Part shown: positions 1 to 8,222 of the stretch, one piece after another
Layout: each line of letters opens with the position of its first letter
Numbering within the stretch: the first letter of the stretch is position 1
Assembly: GCF_042434915.1 (NCBI RefSeq)
Contig: NZ_CP170198.1
Location: 2,790,001 to 2,854,000 of the forward strand
Direction: 5' to 3'
From: Aquimarina sp042434915
GTDB lineage: Bacteria > Bacteroidota > Bacteroidia > Flavobacteriales > Flavobacteriaceae
DNA: 64,000 nucleotides
Program-made: the position numbers and the translations under genes
The notes under the pieces: model-generated
Told to the model about the DNA's origin: nothing
Databases searched by the model: none
Seen by the model: the letters and a program-made list of their open reading frames with translations, nothing else

Positions 1-797
1 GACGTGAAACCATAGGACTGCAAATTGATTACGCACATTTTATTGCTTTTTATCTAGATGAAAAAGTAAAAGCCTTTAAATTTCTAAAAAACTTATTAGA
101 AACTGAACGCCTCTCAAGGTTTCAAACCTCACGTATTAAAATGGAAATGGCCGATATTTTGATTCTAGACCAAAAGTTTAATCAAGCGCTTATTTATTAT
201 ACTCAGGTTCAAAATGCTTTAAAAAATAATTTTTTAGCTCAGGATGCACGTTTTAAAGTGGCACAGACAAGTTATTACAAAGGTGACTTTACGTGGGCAC
301 AGACCCAATTAAATGTATTAAAATCTTCTACCTCTCAACTAATTGCAAACGATGCTATGGAGCTTAGTTTACTTATCAGCGATAATTCTTTAGAAGATTC
401 CACCCAAACAGCGCTTAAGATTTTCGCAAAAGCAGATTTGTTACGCTATCAAAATAAAACCGAAGCTGCCATTGCCATGTATGAAAAGATTTTGACTGAT
501 CATAAGGGTGAAAAAATTGAAGACGAAGCCTTTATGAGACAAGCCGAGCTGTATGAAAAGATAGGAGCCTACGATAAAGCCAAATTAAATTATCTTAAAA
601 TCATAGAGTTTTATGGAAATGATATTTTGGTTGATGATGCCTTATTTGCATTAGCCAATTTATATACCACAGTGTATAATGAGCCCGAGAAAGCCAAAGA
701 ACTTTATGAAAAACTAATTTTTAACCACGCAGATAGTATCTTTTTTGTCGATGCGCGAAAAAAATATCGTGAGCTGCGAGGTGATGCTATTAACTAA
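1..797 (+). CDS. Tetratricopeptide repeat protein (5' end outside the window)
   Basis: The reading frame is open from base 3 without a stop, so the first ATG at 141 is internal and the gene begins upstream of the window. The visible 264 residues are alpha-helical and built from TPR-like pairs such as DKAKLNYLKIIEFYG and PEKAKELYEKLIFNH, in which small residues alternate with aromatic ones. TPR arrays are protein-interaction scaffolds; in this family such proteins are usually exported and often envelope-associated, but the signal peptide would lie outside the window, so location is an inference. The gene is followed after 145 bp by the DUF4286 gene, which has its own promoter. No enzymatic domain is visible. 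Confidence 0.8.
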   Translation, partial: RETIGLQIDYAHFIAFYLDEKVKAFKFLKNLLETERLSRFQTSRIKMEMADILILDQKFNQALIYYTQVQNALKNNFLAQDARFKVAQTSYYKGDFTWAQTQLNVLKSSTSQLIANDAMELSLLISDNSLEDSTQTALKIFAKADLLRYQNKTEAAIAMYEKILTDHKGEKIEDEAFMRQAELYEKIGAYDKAKLNYLKIIEFYGNDILVDDALFALANLYTTVYNEPEKAKELYEKLIFNHADSIFFVDARKKYRELRGDAIN

Positions 798-881
798 TTT
801 ATTTTTTATAAATCATTTCCGCGCCCCTGAAGCAGATAATTACCTATAAGATGAATGCGCTATGAGGGTAGAGAATTTATG

Positions 882-889
882 TATCTTTG
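882..889 (+). promoter_or_regulatory. -7 promoter box TATCTTTG for the DUF4286 gene
   Basis: Exact match to the Bacteroidota -7 consensus TAnnTTTG, 53 bp before the ATG at 943. No convincing -33 TTG was found at the usual spacing. Confidence 0.55.
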
Positions 890-942
890 CCCTATGTTTG
901 TCTTATTCAATATCATTAACATCTTAGAAAATAACTAATAAA

Positions 943-1260
943 ATGCAGATCTATAATGTCACTATTAATGTAGAAGAATCAATACAGGAAGAATGGTTAT
1001 CTTGGATGCAAAAAACGCATATCCCCGATATGCTGGCAACAGGAAAATTTACACATGCATTGATGACAAAAGTTCTGGTAGAAGAGGATATGGGAGGCAT
1101 TACGTATTCTGTTCAATACACTACGGTTGATAAGGATGCTTTACAACGTTATTATGCAGAAGATGCAGAACGCCTGCGCGCGACAACCAACCGCTTTGCT
1201 GGAAAAATGGTAGCTTTTAGAACAGAACTGGAAATCATACATCAGCAAACAAAAGCGTAA
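943..1260 (+). CDS. DUF4286 family protein
   Basis: This 105-residue protein is a small conserved Bacteroidota protein of the DUF4286 family, which has a ferredoxin-like (dimeric alpha/beta barrel) look and no known function. The start MQIYNVTINVEESIQEEW and the WLSWMQKTHIPDML segment are what I recognise. It has no signal peptide or membrane segment and should be cytosolic. It lies 32 bp upstream of rsmA in the same direction, so the two are probably cotranscribed from the box at 882-889. This neighbourhood (TPR protein, DUF4286, rsmA, mgtE) is one I associate with Flavobacteriaceae, which supports the call but gives no function. Confidence 0.8.
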   Translation: MQIYNVTINVEESIQEEWLSWMQKTHIPDMLATGKFTHALMTKVLVEEDMGGITYSVQYTTVDKDALQRYYAEDAERLRATTNRFAGKMVAFRTELEIIHQQTKA

Positions 1261-1292
1261 ACGAAGGGCTGCTACAGTCTGCACTTGTATAT

Positions 1293-2171
1293 ATGAATAA
1301 GAAACAATCCTCAAAAAATTATCGGAAATTTACGAAAACAGAGATAAGATCTTCTGCAAAGACCGCTGTAGCTGCAAAGAAGCATCTTGGACAACATTTC
1401 TTAGAAGACGAAGAAGTAGCCAAGGCGATTGGCGATACACTAAGTTTGGATAATTACATAAACTGTATTGAGATTGGACCAGGAATGGGCGTCCTCACAA
1501 AATACTTATTACAAAAAGATATCAACCTTATTGCAATGGACTTGGATACCGAATCCATTGGATACCTTAATACCTCTTTTGCACTAGAGTTTTCAAAACA
1601 TATCACGGGAAAAAACAGTTTTCAAGTTATCGAAGCAGACTTTCTTAAGTATGATTTAGACCTGCTATTTCCCAGAGAACAGTTCGCTATCACTGGTAAT
1701 TTTCCCTACAACATTTCTAGTCAAATAGTTTTTAAGACTTTGGATAATCGATCACGAATCCCAGAGTTTACCGGTATGTTTCAAAAAGAAGTAGCCCAGC
1801 GTATCTGTGCAGGACCAGGAAGTAAAACGTACGGTATAATTTCTGTACTTACTCAAGCATTTTATGATGCCGAATATCTCTTTACCGTACCTCCTACTGT
1901 ATTTAATCCTCCACCAAAAGTTGATAGTGGTGTATTACGCTTACGTCGTAAAAATAATTACACCCTGCCATGCGAAGAAAAATTACTCTACACTGTTGTT
2001 AAAACTGCTTTTAACCAACGCCGTAAAACATTGAGAAACAGTTTAAAAAGTATTCTACCAGATCAAATTGATACTGCAGATCTATTGTTCTCAAAACGAC
2101 CTGAACAATTAGCAGTAACAGAGTTTATTGACCTAACATTGATTATAGAACACTATCAAAAACTTCCATAA
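1293..2171 (+). CDS. rsmA: 16S rRNA (adenine(1518)-N(6)/adenine(1519)-N(6))-dimethyltransferase
   Basis: RsmA (KsgA) transfers four methyl groups from S-adenosylmethionine to two adjacent adenines near the 3' end of 16S rRNA during small-subunit maturation. The SAM-binding motif IEIGPGMG is at residues 59-66, the family lead-in KKHLGQHFL at 29-37, and the catalytic motif IV reads NFPYN. The protein has 292 residues, longer than the usual 260-275, because of a basic N-terminal extension of about 28 residues rich in Lys and Ser. ATG 1293 is the only good start close to the preceding gene, so I keep the extension. It probably shares a transcript with the DUF4286 gene; mgtE downstream has its own promoter. 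Confidence 0.95.
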   Translation: MNKKQSSKNYRKFTKTEIRSSAKTAVAAKKHLGQHFLEDEEVAKAIGDTLSLDNYINCIEIGPGMGVLTKYLLQKDINLIAMDLDTESIGYLNTSFALEFSKHITGKNSFQVIEADFLKYDLDLLFPREQFAITGNFPYNISSQIVFKTLDNRSRIPEFTGMFQKEVAQRICAGPGSKTYGIISVLTQAFYDAEYLFTVPPTVFNPPPKVDSGVLRLRRKNNYTLPCEEKLLYTVVKTAFNQRRKTLRNSLKSILPDQIDTADLLFSKRPEQLAVTEFIDLTLIIEHYQKLP

Positions 2172-2265
2172 TATTATAAATCATAAATTAGTATTTCTGC
2201 CATAATTATTTTGACGAACTATTAGGGGTTTAACACAATCTTAAAATCTTACTCATTAGTTTGAT

Positions 2266-2273
2266 TATCTTTG
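2266..2273 (+). promoter_or_regulatory. -7 promoter box TATCTTTG for mgtE
   Basis: TAnnTTTG match 35 bp before ATG 2309. Because this box lies inside the reading frame that could start with TTG at 2261, it argues that translation begins at 2309. Confidence 0.55.
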
Positions 2274-2308
2274 TGTGCATTTTTAATTCACCTCTCAAAA
2301 AAAAATTT

Positions 2309-3664
2309 ATGCAATTTCAGATTACGCAAGAGCTTATTGACAACGTCAAACTTCTCATAGAAGAAACTAATGACGCTCAATTAAAGTATTTACTTGACGA
2401 AATTCATTTTGCCGATCTTGCAGAAATTGTAGACGAACTTAATCTTTTCGAAGCAACCTATCTAATTAAACTTTTGGATAGTGAAAAAACCTCGGAGACA
2501 TTGATGGAGCTAGAAGAAGATGTTCGCGAACGTATTCTTGAAAAACTCTCTGCCAAAGAAATTGCCGAAGAGCTGGAAGAAATGGATACCGATGATGCTG
2601 CAGACATTATCTCTGAGCTTCCCGAAGAACGCGTAGATACTGTTATAGCCCAAATCGAAGATGGTCAACATGCCGAAAATATTGTTGAGCTTCTCGCATA
2701 TGGCGAGGATACTGCTGGTGGATTAATGGCCAAAGAACTTGTTAAAGTCAAAGAAACATGGACGGTTGCAGGCTGTGTACGTGAAATGCGACGACAAGCC
2801 GAAAATGTTACCAGAGTTCATTCGATTTACGTAATTGATAAAGAAGGAAAACTAAAAGGTAGATTATCTCTTAAAGATCTATTGACGGCATCTACAAAAA
2901 CACACATTAGTGAAGTTTATATTCCTAAGGTGGATTACGTAACGGTAGACACCAAAGGTGACGAAGTTGCAAGGATCATGCAAAAATATGACTTAGAAGC
3001 GATTCCAGTCGTTGATACCAGTGGCGTACTGGTAGGTCGAATCACCATCGATGATATTGTGGATTATATTAAAGAAGAAGCCGAGAAAGATTATCAAATG
3101 GCTGCTGGTATTTCTCAAGACGTCGAGGCAGATGATAATATTTGGGAACTAACCCGAGCTCGCTTACCTTGGCTTATTCTTGGATTGCTAGGCGGACTTG
3201 GCAGTGTTTTTATCATGGAAAGTTTTGAAGAAATAATGGTTAACCCTCAATTTAGAAGTCTCTTTTTTTACACACCACTAATCGCTGCTATGGCTGGTAA
3301 TGTAGGTGTCCAATCTTCTGCAATTATCGTTCAAGGTTTAGCCAATAATAATGTAAAAGGGAGCATACTCCAACGTTTGTTAAAAGAAATAGGCCTTAGT
3401 CTTATCAACGGGCTCGCCTTAGCGGCCATTATCATAACCTTTGGCTTTATAATGGGTCAAGAATTTACTTTTAGCATAACCATAGCACTAGCTCTTATGA
3501 GTGTTATTATTGTAGCGGCATTAGTAGGTACATTTGTACCTATCATTTTGGACAAAAGAGGTATAGATCCCGCCATTGCAACCGGTCCTTTTATCACCAC
3601 AAGCAATGATATTTTTGGAATTTTTCTCTTTTTCTACATTGCCAAAATGATACTAGGGTTTTAG
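2309..3664 (+). CDS. mgtE: Magnesium transporter MgtE
   Basis: MgtE is a homodimeric Mg2+ channel of the inner membrane gated by intracellular Mg2+. The order of domains is clear: an acidic helical MgtE N domain (about 15-130, with LEEDVRERILEKL and EEMDTDDAADIISELP), a CBS pair (about 135-255, with LKGRLSLKDLL and LVGRITIDDIVDYI), and a five-helix membrane domain (about 280-451) ending in the conserved TGPFITTSNDIFGIFLFF. I start at ATG 2309 (451 residues, the normal family length) rather than the TTG at 2261, because a promoter box overlaps the longer version. The acidic patches between the N and CBS domains are where cytosolic Mg2+ binds in the family. Confidence 0.95.
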   Translation: MQFQITQELIDNVKLLIEETNDAQLKYLLDEIHFADLAEIVDELNLFEATYLIKLLDSEKTSETLMELEEDVRERILEKLSAKEIAEELEEMDTDDAADIISELPEERVDTVIAQIEDGQHAENIVELLAYGEDTAGGLMAKELVKVKETWTVAGCVREMRRQAENVTRVHSIYVIDKEGKLKGRLSLKDLLTASTKTHISEVYIPKVDYVTVDTKGDEVARIMQKYDLEAIPVVDTSGVLVGRITIDDIVDYIKEEAEKDYQMAAGISQDVEADDNIWELTRARLPWLILGLLGGLGSVFIMESFEEIMVNPQFRSLFFYTPLIAAMAGNVGVQSSAIIVQGLANNNVKGSILQRLLKEIGLSLINGLALAAIIITFGFIMGQEFTFSITIALALMSVIIVAALVGTFVPIILDKRGIDPAIATGPFITTSNDIFGIFLFFYIAKMILGF

Positions 3665-3761
3665 GCGGACTGCAAGCACCGGGCTTTACACTATAGTTTT
3701 ATAACACTTTTAGCAAGTGTTACAAAAGCTGCCGTTGCAATCCCTGCCCGTAAATAATACA

Positions 3762-3808
3762 AAAATCGAACCAACGAATTTTTTAATAAAATCAACTAGT
3801 TCGATTTT
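3762..3808 (-). terminator. Possible terminator for the small peptide gene
   Basis: AAAATCGAAC (3762-3771) and GTTCGATTTT (3799-3808) are 10-bp perfect inverted arms with a 27-nt loop. Read on the minus strand the second arm runs into a short T tract. It lies 24 bp beyond the stop of the minus-strand peptide gene. A smaller hairpin, TAACACTT/AAGTGTTA at 3702-3722, lies behind mgtE and has no T tract. Confidence 0.4.
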
Positions 3809-3832
3809 CACATTTTTTAGCAACTCATTGTA

Positions 3833-4024
3833 TTAAAATTGTTGATCGCAGGTATACTCATGAGTACACGCGATATATCTTCTGCAATACGCAGGACCTG
3901 TTACAGAACCACTGCAAGAACAGCCGCAGTTTGATAAATCTACACTTGCGCCCCCATTTATAAATTGCTGGCTTTTTTTTGATAATACAGTTACCCCCTT
4001 AATACTTAAAAAATTAGTTTTCAT
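3833..4024 (-). CDS. Gly-Gly-leader cysteine-rich peptide (bacteriocin/RiPP-like precursor)
   Basis: This 63-residue peptide has a leader of about 25 residues (MKTNFLSIKGVTVLSKKSQQ then FINGG) with the hydrophobic spacing and double glycine typical of precursors cut by C39 peptidase domains of ABC exporters (PCAT or HlyB-like). After the GG the core is rich in Cys, Ser and Gly, with six cysteines, three clustered in NCGCSCSGS and three in AYCRRYIACTHEYTC. Bacteroidota genomes carry many such short genes, some of them lanthipeptide or other RiPP precursors and many with no assigned product. No modifying enzyme, exporter or immunity gene lies nearby: the neighbours are mgtE and a thioesterase. 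Any maturation machinery must therefore be elsewhere. The product is unknown. Confidence 0.65.
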   Translation of the reverse strand: MKTNFLSIKGVTVLSKKSQQFINGGASVDLSNCGCSCSGSVTGPAYCRRYIACTHEYTCDQQF

Positions 4025-4079
4025 GTGTGATACAATTTAAAGTTATTTAGCTAAATTTAAAGAAAAAAAACTACATTAC

Positions 4080-4469
4080 ATGACGCAATCTTTTGAAATT
4101 GAGTTAACTGTACCCAAATCAGCAATCGACCAAATGAATCATGTTAACAATGTTGTTTACGTTCAATGGATACAAGATATTGCGCAACAGCATTGGCAAT
4201 CTAAAACAGACACAACTATGCGATCAGAATTTGTTTGGGTTGTTATGGATCACTTTATAGCCTACCATGCTCCCTCTTTTATTAACGATACTTTGAAACT
4301 AAAGACATGGATAGATCATTATCAAGGCGCAAAATGTCAGCGAAATACAGAAATTACAAACCTTGACACTAATAAAACAATTGTTACTGCAAAAACTCAT
4401 TGGTGTTTACTACAATCCACAAGTCTACGACCTACACGTATAACCAAAGAGATTAGTTCTTTATTTTAA
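4080..4469 (+). CDS. Acyl-CoA thioesterase, hotdog fold (YbgC/FadM type)
   Basis: This 129-residue protein fits the 4-hydroxybenzoyl-CoA thioesterase-like hotdog family, which hydrolyses acyl-CoA thioesters. The active-site loop is visible as IDQMNHVNNVVYVQW, with Asp17 as the likely general base and His21 nearby, followed by the long central hotdog helix. Substrate cannot be read from the sequence. The start codon is followed directly by the family's beta-strand, so ATG 4080 is the natural choice. The cupin gene begins 10 bp after the stop, so the two form an operon. No signal peptide is present and the protein should be cytosolic. Confidence 0.85.
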   Translation: MTQSFEIELTVPKSAIDQMNHVNNVVYVQWIQDIAQQHWQSKTDTTMRSEFVWVVMDHFIAYHAPSFINDTLKLKTWIDHYQGAKCQRNTEITNLDTNKTIVTAKTHWCLLQSTSLRPTRITKEISSLF

Positions 4470-4479
4470 ATCTTCATCT

Positions 4480-4845
4480 ATGCACGCAATTAATATTAAA
4501 AATAAACTAACAAAATTTAAGGAACAATGGCATCCTCATCGCATAGCAATGGTAGATGATAATCATGTCCTTTTGGCTAAACTAAAGGGGGATTTTGTGT
4601 GGCATAAGCATGATAATGAAGATGAGCTTTTTCATGTTATAAGTGGCACCCTACTTATGCAATTTAGGGACAAAACTGTTGAAGTAGCAGCGGGCGAAAT
4701 TATAGTGGTCCCAAAAGGAGTAGAACATTGTCCTACAACAAAAAACAATGAAGAAGTACACGTTTTACTTTTTGAAAAAATAACAACTAAGCATACTGGA
4801 GAATCACAAACTGAACGTACCGTTTCAAACTATGTGGATATGTAA
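4480..4845 (+). CDS. Single-domain cupin protein
   Basis: This 121-residue protein is a small cupin with both metal-binding motifs: motif 1 as WHKHDNEDELFHVISG (two His and one Glu) and motif 2 as VVPKGVEHCP (the final His). Proteins of this size bind a divalent metal and may be dioxygenases, isomerases or sensors, and the sequence does not tell which. It follows the thioesterase gene by 10 bp and is probably cotranscribed with it, so a shared small-molecule substrate is possible. The C-terminal 20 residues are polar and unordered. Confidence 0.8.
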   Translation: MHAINIKNKLTKFKEQWHPHRIAMVDDNHVLLAKLKGDFVWHKHDNEDELFHVISGTLLMQFRDKTVEVAAGEIIVVPKGVEHCPTTKNNEEVHVLLFEKITTKHTGESQTERTVSNYVDM

Positions 4846-4969
4846 GGCTACGCAGTAGCGTTATAAAAAATTGTACCTACAAACTTCTTCTAGATATGGT
4901 AAGACCTCTTATACCTAGAGAGATTCTATATCTATAAACGTACTAACTCTTAAACTGATAATGATCAAT

Positions 4970-5009
4970 TGCAACTAATAAAACTAATTGCATAACAAAA
5001 CTAGTTGTA
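4970..5009. promoter_or_regulatory. Palindromic operator with a third half-site, before the HxlR gene
   Basis: TGCAACTAAT (4970-4979) and ACTAATTGCA (4983-4992) form an imperfect 23-bp inverted repeat (8 of 10 positions match), and a third copy, ACTAGTTGTA, follows at 5000-5009, 17 bp downstream of the second. The cluster ends 44 bp before the HxlR start at 5054, the usual place for autoregulation by a dimeric winged-helix protein. Binding by this HxlR is an inference. Confidence 0.5.
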
Positions 5010-5053
5010 ATACACATAAACTAATAGTATTTTGCAGCATAAAAATTAAACCT

Positions 5054-5461
5054 ATGCAAAAATCGAAATGCCCTCAATACTTGGCTCTAAGCATATTTGG
5101 TGATAAATGGACGCTATTAATAATTAGAGATATACTTATAGAGGGAAAGCGCTATTTTAGAGAATTTCTACAATCTGATGAAAAAATAGCTTCAAATATT
5201 TTAACGAATAGATTAAAATTTTTAGAAAAAGAACGCATAATTCACAAAAAAAAAGATCCTGATCACAAACAAAAAATAGTCTATTTATTAACCCCAAAAG
5301 GTGTTGATTTGCTTCCCGTTTTGTTAGAAAATGCCCGATGGAGTATTAAGCATATGTCTGTAGACAGCGAAGAAGTTAAAAAAGCAAAAACATTTCTCGC
5401 TATATCTCCAGAAAAAATGCAATCTGTAATGAAAGAGTTACATCGCATTCATCACCAATAA
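5054..5461 (+). CDS. HxlR family winged-helix transcriptional regulator
   Basis: This is a 135-residue MarR-like regulator of the HxlR family, which binds DNA as a dimer. The family signature CPQYLALSIFGDKWTLLIIRDIL lies at the N-terminus (residues 6-28), followed by the recognition helix region ILTNRLKFLEKERII and the wing KKDPDHKQKIVYLLTPKG. The single Cys6 occupies the place of the redox-sensing Cys in HypR-type members, so thiol sensing is possible. I start at ATG 5054; the frame extends back to a TTG at 4988, but that stretch (MHNKTSCNTH...) is not HxlR-like and overlaps the inverted-repeat operator at 4970-5009. The gene stands alone between the cupin and the dehydrogenase. Confidence 0.85.
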   Translation: MQKSKCPQYLALSIFGDKWTLLIIRDILIEGKRYFREFLQSDEKIASNILTNRLKFLEKERIIHKKKDPDHKQKIVYLLTPKGVDLLPVLLENARWSIKHMSVDSEEVKKAKTFLAISPEKMQSVMKELHRIHHQ

Positions 5462-5510
5462 ACTAGGCTCAGTACCTCCCAAATGTTTCATATCACGATA
5501 TTAATTTGCG

Positions 5511-5518
5511 TATTTTTG
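5511..5518 (+). promoter_or_regulatory. -7 promoter box TATTTTTG for the dehydrogenase operon
   Basis: TAnnTTTG match 20 bp before ATG 5538, predicting a leader of about 12 nt. Confidence 0.5.
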
Positions 5519-5537
5519 AAGTACTAATTAAATACAA

Positions 5538-6479
5538 ATGAAAATTCTGCACCTTGACAGCAATCATCCATTATTAATATCCCAATTACAGGGTTTAGGC
5601 TATATAAATGACGAAGATTATACCTCATCAAAATCTGATATCGAAGAAAAAATAGCATCCTATCACGGAGTTGTGATACGCAGCAGGTTTAGCATTGATA
5701 AATCTTTTCTAGATAAAGCTATAAACTTAAAATTTATCGCGCGCGTGGGGGCAGGTTTGGAAAGTATAGATGTAGTTTACGCAAAGTCAAAAGGAATAAA
5801 ACTTTTTTCGGCTCCAGAAGGCAATCGAAATGCAGTAGCCGAACATGCATTAGGTATGATTTTATCTTTATTTAATAAATTGACTATTGCAAATCATGAA
5901 ATTCATGAAGGTCAATGGAATCGCGAAAAAAACCGGGGAACCGAACTGGATGGTAAAACAATCGGTATTATAGGTTATGGAAATATGGGGCGTGCATTCG
6001 CCAAAAAATTAAGAGGTTTTGATGTTGAAGTAATTTGTTATGATATCAAAAAAGATGTTGACGATAGTAATGCTACTCAAGTTGAGCTGGATGAGTTGTT
6101 TACAAAATCTGATGTGTTAAGTTTACATACTCCATGGACACCTTTAACCGATAAGATGGTTAATGCAGACTTTATTTCCAAATTCAAAAAACCCTTTTGG
6201 TTCATAAATACAGCGAGAGGTAAGAGTGTTGTAACTGCAGATCTGGTAGCAGCCCTTAAAAAGGGTCAAATATTGGGTGCAGGTTTAGATGTTTTAGAAT
6301 ATGAAAAGTTATCTTTTGAACAGCTCTTTACTACACCAAACAAAATGCCATCGCCCCTAATAGAACTTTTACAGTTTGAAAACGTTATCTTAAGTCCACA
6401 TATTGCTGGTTGGACGACAGAATCAAAAAGGAAGCTTTCACAGACCATTGTCAATAAAATAAAAGCATCATTTTGTTAG
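5538..6479 (+). CDS. NAD(P)-dependent D-2-hydroxyacid dehydrogenase (SerA-like)
   Basis: This 313-residue protein belongs to the D-isomer-specific 2-hydroxyacid dehydrogenases, which oxidise or reduce 2-hydroxy/2-oxo acids with a nicotinamide cofactor. The Rossmann glycine motif is at 146-151 (GYGNMG), and the catalytic Arg-Glu-His triad can be placed at Arg227 (NTARGK), Glu254 (DVLEYE) and His288 (SPHIAGWT). It lacks the ACT domain of long SerA enzymes, which fits the short family to which Bacteroidota phosphoglycerate dehydrogenases also belong; serine synthesis is possible but serC is not adjacent. The next gene overlaps its stop by 7 bp. Confidence 0.85.
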   Translation: MKILHLDSNHPLLISQLQGLGYINDEDYTSSKSDIEEKIASYHGVVIRSRFSIDKSFLDKAINLKFIARVGAGLESIDVVYAKSKGIKLFSAPEGNRNAVAEHALGMILSLFNKLTIANHEIHEGQWNREKNRGTELDGKTIGIIGYGNMGRAFAKKLRGFDVEVICYDIKKDVDDSNATQVELDELFTKSDVLSLHTPWTPLTDKMVNADFISKFKKPFWFINTARGKSVVTADLVAALKKGQILGAGLDVLEYEKLSFEQLFTTPNKMPSPLIELLQFENVILSPHIAGWTTESKRKLSQTIVNKIKASFC

Positions 6480-7099
6480 AGAAAATTTTTATTCAACTTG
6501 TTTCAAAATATCGCGATGATACCAAAGCTAATTTGGTGTTATGGAATGCTATATCAAAAAAATATAATTCTAACCTGCGTTATTATCACAATATAAAACA
6601 TTTAGAACAAATTTATAGTCGATTACTCTTAGTAAAAAATAAAATCCAGAATTGGGACGTTGTCTTGTTTTCTTTGTTTTATCATGATTATATCTATAGT
6701 GTTTTAATAACAACTAACGAAGCCAAAAGCGCCAAGGAGGCGGTATTAGTGATGAGTGACTTAGGTATTGCTAATAGTGATATTAAAGCTTGTAAAGCTA
6801 TGATACTTGCAACCAGGGGGCATAGTGTATCAGATTCTAGTGATATCAATTATTTTACAGACGCAGACCTTTCTATCCTTGGACAAGAATGGGAACTTTA
6901 TGATAACTATCGCAAAAACGTTAGAAAGGAATACAATATTTATCCCAATAGCGTTTATACCAAAGGACGTATTAAAGTTCTACATGAACTTTCTAAGCAT
7001 TCAAAAATATTTAAAACCGAACCTTTCTTTACTTTATACAACGCACAAGCAAAAAACAACATAACCAAAGAGATTCAATTGCTGTCTGAGACATTATAG
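6473..7099 (+). CDS. HD-superfamily metal-dependent hydrolase, TTG start
   Basis: This 208-residue protein resembles the uncharacterised 'predicted metal-dependent HD superfamily phosphohydrolase' family. The metal-binding residues are visible in YYHNIKHLEQ (near residue 40) and in the HD pair of LFYHDYIY (near residue 70), with a later ADLSILG segment supplying the last Asp. No ATG is available before the conserved N-terminus; the TTG at 6473 gives MLEKIFIQLVSKY and overlaps the stop of the preceding gene, so translation is probably coupled. The natural substrate is unknown. A role linked to the upstream dehydrogenase is suggested only by the overlap. Confidence 0.75.
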   Translation: MLEKIFIQLVSKYRDDTKANLVLWNAISKKYNSNLRYYHNIKHLEQIYSRLLLVKNKIQNWDVVLFSLFYHDYIYSVLITTNEAKSAKEAVLVMSDLGIANSDIKACKAMILATRGHSVSDSSDINYFTDADLSILGQEWELYDNYRKNVRKEYNIYPNSVYTKGRIKVLHELSKHSKIFKTEPFFTLYNAQAKNNITKEIQLLSETL

Positions 7100-7129
7100 T
7101 TAGTAAGAAAAATTCTACACCAATATATT

Positions 7130-7519
7130 TTATACAGGATCTGGTAAACTTTTAGGATCAGGACCATATTGATTGTCTCCTTGATCTCCTTCGGTCACAT
7201 AAAGAACAAATAACCATATCGATCCTATTAAGGGAACAAGTGCTATTAAAAGCATCCAACCGCTTTTGCCAGTATCATGTAATCGTCTCACGGTAACTGC
7301 TAATGAGGGAACCAGAACTATTAAAATATAGACCATATAACAACCCATAAAAACAAAAGCAAGGGATGAAATTTCCATAGCTACAAAAATTCCAGCAAGA
7401 ATAGCCAATCCAAGTACTATAAGACCACTAAACAAGGTAAACATCCAATATTCTTTTCTTCTAGCCCTTCCTTCAAAATTTGCGAAATTTTCTTTAATAA
7501 CTTTTAAATACCAATTCAT
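7130..7519 (-). CDS. DUF805 family inner-membrane protein
   Basis: The protein starts MNWYLKVIKENFANFEGRARRKEYW, the hallmark of DUF805, and has about 129 residues. Three to four hydrophobic helices follow (for example LFSGLIVLGLAILAGIFVAM and VYILIVLVPSLAVTVRRLHD), with the conserved RRLHDTGKSGW loop. DUF805 proteins are small membrane proteins with no established role. A longer frame begins at 7567, but the promoter box at 7546-7553 lies inside that extension, which settles the start at 7519. Confidence 0.85.
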   Translation of the reverse strand: MNWYLKVIKENFANFEGRARRKEYWMFTLFSGLIVLGLAILAGIFVAMEISSLAFVFMGCYMVYILIVLVPSLAVTVRRLHDTGKSGWMLLIALVPLIGSIWLFVLYVTEGDQGDNQYGPDPKSLPDPV

Positions 7520-7545
7520 ATAATAGTGGTTAAGATTAGATATTT

Positions 7546-7553
7546 CAAATATA
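7546..7553 (-). promoter_or_regulatory. -7 promoter box TATATTTG for the DUF805 gene
   Basis: On the minus strand TAnnTTTG lies 26 bp before the ATG at 7519 and rules out the longer reading frame. Confidence 0.5.
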
Positions 7554-7652
7554 TTAAAAATTAACAACCTATTAACTTTTTAGAAGTGTATAGTGTTAAA
7601 AAGACTTTTTTATAGTATTTTTCATACCTTTAAAAGATAAAAAATTCATAAA

Positions 7653-8000
7653 ATGAACAACGACAAAAAGAACTTTGGAGAAGATATCGAAAAAGGTGCT
7701 AAGGAAGTTTTTGAAAGCGCTAAAAAAGCAGCAAATGAGTTTACCAACGAGGCAAAAAACTCTTTCGGATCCGAGGATAATAAGAAATTAATAGCTGGGA
7801 TTCTCGCCATCGTGGTGGGTTGGACTGGGATTCATAAGTTTTTACTTGGGTATACAAAAGAAGGAGTTATTCAAATTCTTTTGTCATTTTTATGTGGTAT
7901 TGGCGGAATTATCGGATTGATCGAAGGTATCATCTATCTTACAAAATCTGATGAAGATTTTTACCAAACTTATCAAGTTGGTCGTAAACCTTGGTTTTAA
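7653..8000 (+). CDS. TM2 domain membrane protein
   Basis: This 115-residue protein has a charged, amphipathic N-terminus of about 48 residues rich in Lys, Glu and Ala (GAKEVFESAKKAANEF, late-embryogenesis-like), then a TM2 domain: two hydrophobic segments, LIAGILAIVVGWTGIHKFLLGY and IQILLSFLCGIGGIIGLIEGIIYL, joined by a short polar loop with the family GIHKFLLG signature. TM2 proteins are small inner-membrane proteins of unknown function. It is divergent from the DUF805 gene. The 220 bp behind it hold no recognisable gene. Confidence 0.85.
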   Translation: MNNDKKNFGEDIEKGAKEVFESAKKAANEFTNEAKNSFGSEDNKKLIAGILAIVVGWTGIHKFLLGYTKEGVIQILLSFLCGIGGIIGLIEGIIYLTKSDEDFYQTYQVGRKPWF

Positions 8001-8222
8001 TTATTTGATTAAAGCCATATAGGTTTAAATAGGTTCATCCTCTGGGCAACCATATATAAAACCTTAGAAACGGGTATCCAAGGACCAATCTGCACTCAAG
8101 AGTTGTATTTATTACAACCTGACTACTGGTTAAGGTTTTTAACTTACAGAACTACTTTATACCGTGTTCTTAATAAAAAAGGAGGCGGTATTTACCATGT
8201 GATAGATCTGTTATCACACTAT

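Noticed and set aside
4846..4880. GCTAC-GCA-GTAGC hairpin behind the cupin gene
   Set aside because: Only 5 bp of stem and a 3-nt loop without a T tract; too weak to call a terminator.
8192..8222. Inverted repeat GTGATA/TATCAC behind the OlsF-like gene
   Set aside because: Short arms and no T tract on the minus strand, so neither a terminator nor an operator can be supported.
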